From positions 44,423,895 to 44,487,894 of the forward strand of contig CM073590.1 in assembly GCA_037074705.1 (NCBI GenBank): a stretch of DNA of 64,000 nt. The letters are read 5' to 3'. The notes below the pieces were generated by a model that saw nothing but the letters and a program-made list of their open reading frames with translations, was not told the DNA's origin and ran no database searches. Positions 27,201-39,270 of this stretch are shown here, piece by piece (the first letter of the stretch is position 1; every line of letters begins with the position of its first letter). This stretch comes from Zhengitettix transpicula (Eukaryota > Arthropoda > Insecta > Orthoptera > Tetrigidae). The position numbers and the translations under genes are program-made.

Positions 27201-30200
27201 CTTTCTAAAAAAGACAAAATTTTGAATTTAAATACATTTATTCAGACTGACGGTGTTTTAAGAGTTGGTGGCCGATTACAACATTCAAATTATAATTTTA
27301 ATAAACGTCATACAATGATAATAGCTTCAAATCATCATTTGACCAAAATTAATTTTTTCACGAGAACATCAAAGACTGCTACATACAGGACCGCAGACAT
27401 TACTTTCTTGTTTGCGAGACATTTATTGACCAACAGCAAGAAGAAACTTTGCAAGGAAGACCGTACACAACTGTCTAAAATGCTACAAAGTTAATCCACG
27501 GGAAATTTCCCCATTAATGGGTAATCTGCCTCATGATCGCGTCATACCGACTCCACCATTCCACGTCACAGGTGTTGACTATGCAGGCCCATTCTTGATC
27601 AGAGACAGGAAAGGTCGAGGGAGCAGAACTTTAAAGTGTTACGTTGCGGTTTTTGTATGTTTTGCGACGAGAGCCATCCATCTCGAACTTGTCACTGATG
27701 TGACAACAGATTACTTCATTTTGGCTTTACGAAGATTCGTTTCGCGATGGGGAATGCCGACAATGGTACCAATTTTATTCGAGCTCGGTCTGAGGGAGTT
27801 TATGTTAATTACTTATTGTAATCACGCCTTGATATCTTTGTATGGTGTAGCGCATCTGTGGCACAAGGAGGTATTCTTTGGAAAGTAGTTATATAAAAAT
27901 GAAACTTGCGTATGTGATATTACGAAGAGATTTATTGACTGTCATAAATGCACATTTCTACAATATAAAAAAACAAAACACAGAGACAAAAACATAACTA
28001 CTTTCCAAAGAATACCTACCTCCTTGTGCCACAGATACGCTACACCACACAAATATATCAAGGCGTGATTACAATAAGTAATTAACACAGGTAATTATTG
28101 TCCCATTGCTCGTTTTATTAAAGTTTCTAAAAAAAGTAACTTCCAGTTTCGCGCCCAATTATCTGTGAATCGTACAGCATTTTCGTAAATTAGAAATCAA
28201 ATAGAGCAGAGTTTCGGTAGCTTCTGTTTATCCAAATGTGTATCCTGAACAAGAAGAGCGTTGCTGGTGTTGACGATCAGAAATTATAGGAATGACACGA
28301 AGCCTGAGTAAGACGGGGCTACAAGCAGGTGGTCTTGAAACTGGGGACGGTGCGTCCTACAATTTTCGACAAATAGACGGGGAACGGGGTCTTCGCTGAG
28401 ACGTGAGTTTTCTAATTTGGCGAGCGAAGAGGAGACGAATACACTACACGAAGCAGACATAGACGGAGGAAAGCGGCCGATGGCGATACAGCGTCAGCGT
28501 CGAGGGGTGTGCCAGCAGAAAGTGGTAGTGAGAGCAGGTGAAATAAAAAAAGGTTAAGAAAAGTGTTAATGTGAGAGTAAAACTGTCGCCAAGGAAGAAG
28601 TTAGTGGATAATAAAACTATGTATGATAAAGGTCAGTAGCAATTTTAAAATTTCGTGTATGTAAATAATTGCGAGAAGTAAAGTTGACACCATTCATGTT
28701 TGATTTGCTAATCTAAATGTTTTTAAGAGTCCGCAGTAGTTCGAGTGTGTGCATCGTGAGGAACACTCGCCAGTATCGGTTATAGCCAGAGTGGGTGACA
28801 TGAGCAAATTTCAAGAGTAATTTACAATTGGATTACAAGGTTTGTAGTGCCATTTCAAGTTATAACGGACCTTAGGATGACAATTTGAATCGTTATTGTT
28901 CCGTAATCTAGCAGCAATTTGTGGAAAAGAACTACAGCACACTACTGCATATCATACGCAAGCAAATTGAAAAGTTGGGCTTCTCCATAGAACGATAAAA
29001 ACTATAATCAATGCCCATAATAACGTAAAATGGACCTACAATTCTATTAGGACTTCGTGGAGCTCTCAAGAAAGACGAAAATAACAACATCGCACAAATG
29101 GTTTGTGGGAAGACAATAAGACTTCCTGATTAATTTTTTGAAGAAAAAAGTTTCCAGACACTGCTGAAACATTTCTCAGTGAGCTCATTAGAACCATGAA
29201 ATCACTCAAGCCAATGCCTACAATTCACAAAACAATATATATGATATATATTGTAGTAATTAGTAATTAATCCATTGTTATAATTGCAAAGTAAAGGACT
29301 CATTATTAGACTATATAAAGCATACACCGCGACAAAGCGGGCGGCGAGTCAATAGAACCATTGTTGAGTTACGCAGTACAAATTCTACGAGACGAACAGA
29401 CACAGTCTACGGCGAGGAGCGAAAGAGTACAGTTTGAGTCAACGAGGAGAGACGAGTTTAGTTGGTTGGACGGCATACACAGAGACGCAGGTAGAATTTC
29501 ATCAAGTAAAGTCGCAGAGAGAATTTCATCGAGTAAAGTTTGGACATATAAAATTCAATAAGTAAAGCCACAGTAAAAATTTCACAAGTAAAGACTGTTG
29601 CAAATTTCATCGAGAAGGAATCGATAACAATCTGATTGACCATTAATTCGGAAGGAGTAGCACTTTCCAGCTGCGAGAACATCAAGTTTCGACAAGTGTT
29701 TTATAACCAATTTAAATTCAGTGAGATCCCCAAAAACGTGTCCACAGAAAACCCCAAAATTGAGACCTGGTCGGCCGTAAGTAAAAGAACTCTAAAATTT
29801 ATTTGTAAACCATTTCTTTAAGATACGTCAGATCGTTCTTCAATTATTTTCTTTTCTTTAATTGTATTGTTAGATAATTTAAATTCAATTCACCCATTTA
29901 TCAAACCCAGTAAAGACCCTGAGATTTTAAATATTATTGTGTAAAATTTTATATTGTATTAACTTCATTAATAAAATTTGTTTAATTGTTCACCTTTAAT
30001 AATCTTTTTATTTAGACGCCTTTTTAATAAATTTATGACAATATATTATTATATATAATAATATATATATGTTATTAAACTCAACGCATCTATTCATTCG
30101 TAGCGGTCACCAAGAAGTGGTCTTGAACCTGCATATGAGTTACCATATCTTGGTCAAGCAACGTAATGATAAATTTTTAAGACTGCCTGTCAATGGCGAG

Positions 30201-33200
30201 CAGGACAATTTTTCTGTTGACAGGTTAAAGCCCGCCGCGGGGGACCCTACCACTACCATCCCAGTTCCAGACTCTCGACCTGCCAATCCAGAACCTTTAT
30301 CTGGTAATGGTTCTGAGAAATCATAACTGCACAAGAAGGGGTCGGGGAATAAAAAAAACCTACGGGATTCCTAAATGTTGTGTTTAGTAGAGGCAATCAA
30401 ATTGAAAAAAAATAAATTATTCAAAAGTATAAGAGCGCCAACAAGATTGCTGAAATCAGATGAATGGACGGGAAGTCGCCATAGACGATAAGTTCGATTT
30501 TGTTCGACAGTGTGCTATTGAAACAAAGATTGGAAACAATTAAAGAAGTCGAACAGTTACTTTTAATTTGGAACAATCAAAAACAGCCAGAGAGCTATTC
30601 TACTTCTAAGGCCATCTTTTGTGAAAAGGCCAGGCAGCTGTTTTCCAATTACGAATGTTAATGTACATAATTTTAAGGTCAGTAGAGGCTCGTTCGAAAA
30701 GTTTAAAAGACACACTGCCGTACACAGCATTGTGAGGTACACATAAGGTACGAGTTCGGTCAAATATGGGGTTGCAATTTGTATCCGAATTCAAAGATTT
30801 ATACTGAAAGATTCATCCCCCAACAAATTATCAATTGTGACGAGACTGGCCTTTTTTGGAAGAAAAATATCATTAAAAAGAATGCACTCCCAGGCCACAA
30901 GTTTTTGAAAAATATGAAAACTCTCTTGTTTTATTGTAATAACAGCTTCCTGGTGTATCATTCAGAAACTCCTTGTGTATTTAGGAGAAACAATATTATT
31001 AAAAGTAAATTGCTTGTAGTATGGCGGGCAAATATGGAAGCATTGGTCACGGGACCGATTTTTATGAATGAAGTGTTGGCACAAGGGTGTAAAAAAACCT
31101 CCAGGATTATCAGTTGCCTGTAAAGTGCCTCCTGCAACTGGACAATGCATCTGCACATTCAAATTTGGAAGACTCATTTTTGGAGTTGTTTCATCACTGT
31201 AAAGTTATTTTCCCCTAACACAACACCACTCCAGCTGGACCAGAATTCCAATTTTAAGAAACTTTATACGAAAGCAATGACGTCCATAGATTTACAGGTT
31301 AGTGGTGAGAATGTGGAAGGGTTGAACAGTAATCACAGAGAAGAACTCACCAGTGAAGAGCTCCAAGACCATAACCAACAACGACAACAGATGGAAGATG
31401 AAAATGTTCTTCCAGATGAGGAAAAAGAGACAGGAAAGAATGTGCCTTCTTCAGAGATTAAAACCATCTTGTCAATGTAGAGTAGGAAATAAGAATTTGT
31501 GGCAAAACATCGCCCAGACAAAGCTGTTGCAGGACGGCAACGAAACTTCTGTACTACATGTGTCCACTGACTGGAGCTGGTACTAGTACTGGATCAAACA
31601 CTGGATTGAAGGACGTCTTCACCATGTCGTCTACGTCAGTTAGACTATTAGTTAGTTTGCTACGCAAATAGTTCACGTCGCAGGAGCAGAAAATATTCCC
31701 GCTGATACTCTCCCGCGCCTGCAAGCTGTTCAAGCACCACATTTGGTTACCTCTCGTCAAATTGCCCGAGCTCAGTTTTACGATCCAGAAATTCTTAGGC
31801 AAGGCACCACTTATTGAAACTACAACCACGGCACGTCGATGAGACTGAAGATGTCGTATGGTGCGATATTTCCGCTGGAAATATTCGTTCTTCTTGCCAA
31901 ATCTCTTAGAAATCGATATTGTACATCAACTTGCACACCCGAGTGGACGAGTTACAAAAGCTATGAAATATGTATGGCCTCGGATGATAGCCGATACCTC
32001 AAAGTGTGCCCATGTCCATATTGTTGGTTCGTTTTCTCCTGGATACCGATACGTGCTTATATCCTGAACTCCTAACTACAACCCTCGTAGGACGCAGTCC
32101 ATGGTTCTAAATTCATATTTCCTCTAACTTAGCATATATATATATATATATTGTAATGCATTTAATATAATGCATTGGATTAAAAACAGCGCACATGTCG
32201 TAAAGAGAATGCGAGGGAAAAGTGATTGCGGGTCCTGTCACGAGGTTACAAGACGGAGCGGTAAGACATTTATCTAGGATGAGTGCTGGTGAGCGGCAGA
32301 GAGGAAGCCGTAATTTGTAGGGACAGTGTGACGGTGCGGCAATTAGGTCTAAAGGGTAATTGCGGATCCAGTAACTTATTGATTTGGGGAGCGGCGTGGC
32401 GAATTCGTAACGCAGAACATGGGCGAGCAGATGACCCCAAAGTGGTTATGTTAGAGCAGGCTATTGTTTCTGACGAATGACCTGACAAGTGGCGTATTTG
32501 CTTGGGACTTGCAAGAAAAGATTTTGTGCGAGCCGGGTGAGGCCGACGAGTCCTGAGTAATTGCGGGGGCAAAATAACTACAGCTGCGAGGAAGTAAAAT
32601 CTCTGAGTAATGGAGAGATGTCAAGTGGCGCAATTACTTGGGATGATGAGGGTCCAAAGTGATTGCGGGTCCAGGCACTTGTTGACTTAGGATCTGGAGA
32701 AATTAGTATCGCGCACTTGTGAGGGGAGAGGTCCAAAGACAAATTGGACCTGTCGCGATTGTCGGGTTTCGGACAAAAGATAGTAGCCGGCGGAAGGACT
32801 CCAGCGGCCGGGACGTAAATTTCAGTAATGGGATTCTGTCACCGCGCCGTTGCGACGAAATTTTGCATCAAGAGAAAAACAAGCTAGTGGTATATATAGG
32901 GGAAATAACCTATTGTGTGGACAGTTGGAGTTAGCGTGGGAGAGAGGTGCAGGACGCATCGAAGAGACAGTTGGAGTTAGCGCGGGAGAGGAACGAGTCA
33001 GTGACAGTCAGCGAGTCAGCGTAGGAGAGGGGTTCGGTGAACCTCGACAGTTAACAGTTAGCGTGGGAGAGAGGTGCAGGACGCATCGAAGAGTCAGCAT
33101 CAGTCAGCAAAACTATAACAGCTATAAACATTTTTAACATACAGAAGCTCTATCTGTATGAGTAGGAGAATTTGACCTGTCTTCTATGGTAGGCGACCTG

Positions 33201-36200
33201 GATGCAGCAAACGACGTCAAGGAGTGTCACGGCGAACACCTGGGATATTCACTGGATATGGAGAACCAGATATCGGCGAACCAGTGATATTGTGTTAGAG
33301 TCAGTGAGTGAATGTCAAGGCTATAAAGTGCGTGCCTAAAGAACGAGTCGAAGCAAACCTGAGAAACCGTAAGTTGGAATGCATAATATTAACAGATGTA
33401 AACGTTATTAAAGGATAACAGTCAGATCTCGTTCTCTTCTTTTGATAATAAAGTTAGAAGCAATCTATAGGTTAAGTTCATTAATAAATTTAGTAGATAC
33501 TTTTGTTTAATTTAAAACATAAATGTTGGGTCTTTTTAATAGTTCGATTCTGTCCGTTGTCAAACCCAGTAGAGACCCATGAGAGCAAGAGTTCTTATTA
33601 TAATAGTAAAATATTAAATTCAATTGTAAATTCTTCTTGTGTTAATAAATTTATTTGTTGATCATAAAAATTATTCTTTTTATTTCGACGCCATTATTTG
33701 GTTATTACAATATATATATATATATATAATATGCATATATTTAAAACTGCACATTCCTAAACAAGTCACAAATATTGTATCTTAGGAAATAAATTTTGCT
33801 TAACTACTGAATATTCCAATAAAAATATAATTATTAATTTTTTTAAAAAAAGTTGTACCTAACATGGATTTAATAATAAGAAAACCGCCAAAAGACGTAA
33901 TATAAATACCAAACAACGTTTCTGGAACACTTGTTCCTTTCTTCAGGAGCTAAGAAAACTAAAAAAATACAAGAGCCGAGAGCGGCACAATTCAGTTGAC
34001 AAAACTCAAAAGCGAAGAAAACGCAACGCCAATGGGAAAGCAGAAGGGTTAGCGTAACAATAAGGAATCGTAGCAATTGTTGAATTCTATAGTGTCTGTT
34101 TGTACATTAATTACCTATATAACATCTTGTTCTCACAAAGAAATTTATCAAAGACAATACGGAGAAAATTTTCACTTGAAGTCCCAAAATTGTTGACGGA
34201 ATTACGTATGAACCGATTGTTTGGTCTAATTAGTTAATAAATTTTTCTGAAATCTTGCCTGAATTGTATATTTAATTATAAAATAATAATTGTCAGATTA
34301 TATTAAATAATCTATATTTAATTTCAAAATGATAATTGTCAGATTATATTAAATAATCTAAATTTATTTTCATGACACTAACCAAATACACATGACTAAA
34401 CAAATACACGACCTTATGTCAGAAAATTATGCTTATTAACAAAACATTAACAAAACGACGTTTCGTCCTCTATAGGTTTAATAATTTTGAATATAAATCA
34501 TGCAAAACAATTTAGAGTAGGTTAGAGTCCCATATTTTTCCACTTCTTCACAAAAATTGATGTTAAGTTGCAAATCTTCACGCATTTTTAAAAGAAATAA
34601 CAATTTAGTTAAGTAACATGATAAGTCAACCAACGGAAGAACAATAGACATTCAGTTATCATACGCCACTCGAGGCGCGATTGATCTGTGGCGATAAGCA
34701 GTGCGTCTGTTCTCCGCCCTCTCTGTCTGCATTATCCCATATGTTTAAACAAGTAAGGCAAGATTATGAACGTCCGCACCACGTCTCAGCCCGACGTCGC
34801 TGGCCTTAAATGCAGCCCGGCTGAGTTTGTCTGCAGAACCGTACTAGGACTTCCGATCAAATATTTTCTTGGGGTCAAACGTCACGCCAGATCTGCCGGT
34901 TTACATCAGCTGTATTACTAGCTCATAACGGACAAGTTCACACAGCTTTACAGCCAGCAAAAAAAATGTTTCTCTGAAAAACAATAAAATTCGGCAGGCG
35001 TTAAATCCACCTTTTCTTAAGCGGTTTCATATGTTGCGTCGTCTTTCTCAGCAAAATTACCTTATTGATATTAGAGGAATACATATTCTTGTTGACAGAC
35101 TGAAAACTGCATTTATTTGCTGAATACGCTCATCTGAATTTACTTCAAAATGCTACTTCCGTTGCCTAACCGCGAACAGTTTTCTTCCACAGTGGTAATT
35201 TTACACGGAAGTATAAGATTATTAGATTTTCACATGTTCTCAAGATATTTTAATTAATTATTTTATATCTTCAGTTATCTTTCCCAGGCGTTGCCAAAGA
35301 GCGAGATGCCTGGCGTTTAAATTGCGTAAATTTAATATTTCGGCGGGTACTACGTGCGGCAGAGATTTCAGAGTTACCATAGCAACTGAATATGTGATTG
35401 TGCAAGGTCAGTAATAAAATTATATTATACAATACGACTTCTTATGGTTTGGTATATATAAAGTAGCTATATATATTGTGGTGATAACCAATGTGTATAT
35501 CGAAGGATGTTTTGTAATTTATTTAATACTTGTATTGTCGGCGTAATAATTATGGCCCAGGTATTGTAGACAACAGACGCGTTGCGTAAGAATGTGGAGT
35601 GCTTGAGTAATTATTGTCGGCGTTTTGTTATGTGGAAAAGTTTGGATCAGAGAACAGAAGATTCGTGAGTCTGGAATAGCAGGTGGCAGTCAGGTCCAGT
35701 CTGTAACAGGGGAACGGCCGATAGTGGTCGTGTTCAGCCTGCGTATTAAAGGAAACAATAACGTGTTCAGCCTGCGTATTAAAGGAAACAATAACGTGTA
35801 CAGCCTGCGTATTAAAGGAAACAATAACGTGTACAGCCTGCCTATTAAAGGAAACAGTGAAGTGTTCAGTCTGAGTATTAAACAGTAAAGTGTTAAGTCT
35901 CCATTAAGATCTAGGACAGTAAAGTACAGTCGGCTGGCAGATGTTTGGTGAAAAGGTTCTAGAACGAATGTTGGAGACGTGTCCGGTGGTCAGTTAGCCA
36001 AAAATGTAGCAAAGTAAAACTAAAGTTATGGAATAAGGTATTGAAAAGTAGTTATAAGTTTATGAGAGAGATATAACTCAACGGCGATTTAAACCTGATC
36101 AACATTCCATAGGACTTCATTGCCTGTGGTAAGGTGAAGATTTGGTTTATTGTGCTGATTTAGGTTGTGAACAGTGAAATACTATGGCATGTTAATTAAA

Positions 36201-39200
36201 TCCTTTTAAATTTCCAGTGAAGTTAATAAGTAGTATTTTATGAAAGCAGGTCTGATGATTGGTATGTACAGAATTTCCATTGTAACAACATTGCATATGG
36301 TCAGATTTTTTTCGATTTCATAAAATTTGTTTATATTTTCCTAGATTTTTTATGTTAATACTTTTCTTGTAAATTAAAAAAATTATTTTGTGCTCATTTA
36401 ATGCAGTTATAATTGCGGATTACTCTAATTGTTAGAGGCCTGATAAACGGCCCTGAAGAATTAGGAATTTCAATAAAGCTGTGGCATTTATGTAAAAGAT
36501 TTTGTACAAAATATAAACTTGTAATAAATATTTGGTATTTAAAAGTTAATTGTTTAAATTCATTTGTAAATCATTAATTTATCATATTAATTAGCCATGT
36601 TCTGATGGCTTTGTCAATTGAATAAAACAATATATTGTAGTAATTGGTAATTAAGACATTGTTCTAATTGGAAAGTTGGATTGTAGAGGACTAATTATTA
36701 GTGGATATAGAGCGGACGCCGCAACAATCCGGCGAGGCAAAGAAAACATTGTTGGGCAGTTGAGAGTTTACGCGCTCAAAATCTAAGAGACGAAGTTTAA
36801 CAGTCGGGCATAGAACAGCGAGATGTAAAGACCAGAAAATTCATATTATAAAAAGTTTTACAGTCGGGCAGTCAGAACGAAAGAATGTGGTCCAGTTACA
36901 AACATGCTCTCAAATATTGAAAAGTAAAGCAATCTTCAGTCGGGAAGGAGAGAGTGCAACTAATGTTGTAATCGGTGGTCGAGCGAAAATTTATCATGCT
37001 GGCCATAGACAAACCAATGAAGGACCTTTTCAACTAAAGTTACGAGATCTGCAAATCCAAGTTGGAGTAAAGCATCGAGAACCTACCAATTTGTGTTAGA
37101 CCAACTAACAAACTACGCCAATTAGAATTTGTTGACATTTAGAGTCTGTGAGTACTAGAATCAGTGATATCCCCAAATTTTGTGCACGAAAAACCTAAAA
37201 TGAGACCTGGGCGGCCGTAAGTAGAGAAATACTTTGAAATCATTTGTAAACCACTTTTAAAAGATAAAAGTCAGATCGTTCTTTAATTATTTAATTATCG
37301 ATAAAATGAGATCGTTAATTCCTGATGAAATTTAAAACTGTTTAAATTCAATCTGTAGTATTATTTCTTCCACAACAAATTTCGTCTGTTTCAGACGCAT
37401 TAACTTCCATAAAAAGTAAATGTAATTTTGATTGTATAAATTCAGCCATTTATCAAACCCAGTTTAAGACCCTGAGATAATGCTTGCTTGCTGTGTTCAT
37501 TGTCGTGAAACATGGCTGGACGTGCGGAAGTTTGGTGTTTTGGGGAGATAAGCAGAAGGTAGTCAGAAAACTCAGATATTCAGAAAGTGTGGGTGTTGGG
37601 AGTCTAGGAGAGAGGAGAATAAAATCTAAAAGCTGGAGTATGGTCTGGGAGCTGTAATGATAAAGTTGTTGCAGCATGTTTTTTTATGGGAGTCAACCAG
37701 GATACACAGCTGAATGTATTTTGTCAGACCTGGAGTGTGTTAGGAGTCACCAGTCCAGTCTACAGTTTGCAATGGTTGTCTGATGTTATGAGAGACACCA
37801 TTTAATTAGATGCTCAGATTTATCAACTTAGTGTGCAGTAAATGCTGAGTATGCAATAAGAGAACAGCAAAACAATTAGCCTGGTCCAATATAGAGAGCA
37901 GAAAGTGTTGTATGTGGAAATAATAACCACAATTAGATTCAGTGAAACATGGCCTATCTGTGAAAGTGTTAAACAATAATCGAGTGAGCACGAGCCCCCT
38001 ATCGCACAGCAAAATGGTAATGTAAATTAAAGAATTTATTATCTGTAAACCTAAATGTAAATTATATTTATCATCAGATTTTATATTTCACTGATTGTTA
38101 AAATTAAGAATTTCTCACTTTGTAAATTTATAATTGTTGTAACATTCTTTATCGGAGGTCCGATAGTTGACCCTGAAATCAAGCCATGGTAGTTTTTACC
38201 AAGATGTAACATAATTTCAATGGTGATAATAATGTGGTTTTAATAAATTAACTTTGAAGTATATTTTAAACTTTATTTAAAGGCCAATCTTTTTAATTTT
38301 TAACTTGCTTATATAAAATTGCATTTAATTTTGAATATTACTTTTGGTGCCTCAACTTGGGATTTAATTTAAATTAATACTGTATTTATTACATTTTTGT
38401 GCTCCAACATGAGGCTTATTTTAATTGTTTAAATCTAATTACTACATTTTGACACCTCAACGTGGTGGCATGTTTTAACTTAGAATTAATTAATAATTTA
38501 AAAGTAATTCTTACATTTTGGCACCTCAAAGTGTGGCAAATTAACTTGAAATTTAAATGTAAAATAATATGTAATTACTGCATTTTGGAGCCCAACGTGG
38601 GGCTAATTGTAATTTAATTTAAATAATGTAAATGTAATTACTAGAACATATATATATATATATATCTACACCTCAACAAAGTTTTATATGACAAAAATAA
38701 AAGCCTTTTAGGAATGTTTTTCCACCCCTAGAGGATGTGTCTTAAACTGTCATGTAATGTGTATAAAGTTTGGTAGAAATCAGTCTACACATTTAAGAGT
38801 GTAAACATAAATTTGTTTCATCTCCTTCCACCAGACAGTCCTAGCGGCTGAGCCAAACATTAACCAGTAAGATAAATGTCTGAATTAAACACAGTGACTT
38901 CCATAATTCCAGATTCAACACCAGTCTCCATTGTTTACTTATTATATTTATGTAATGCCCTTCACACACATCCTCCCCAACCCCCTCACCTAGGGGCTGA
39001 ACTACAACTTTACTGACATAGTGAATGCCAGAATTAAACTTATTGACATCTATAACACTAGATTTGACACCAATGTCAGTTGTTTGCAGTTATTTGCGGT
39101 TATTTTATGAAATGCCCTTCTCCCTTATTAGCACTTTAAGGGGTTGTATTTGTTTACTTCTTTAATTTGAATATTACTATATCTAGCTATCTGTCTGTCT

Positions 39201-39201
39201 G

Positions 39202-39270
<69 letters not shown>

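Noticed and set aside
35625..35888. 87-codon frame with repeated [10 protein letters not shown]
   Set aside because: Caused by a 33-bp tandem repeat inside an LTR; no start context or other coding sign.
38344..38609. CRISPR-like array
   Set aside because: Units are diverged, spacing is 50-70 bp and the genome is eukaryotic; the units match a primer-binding site.
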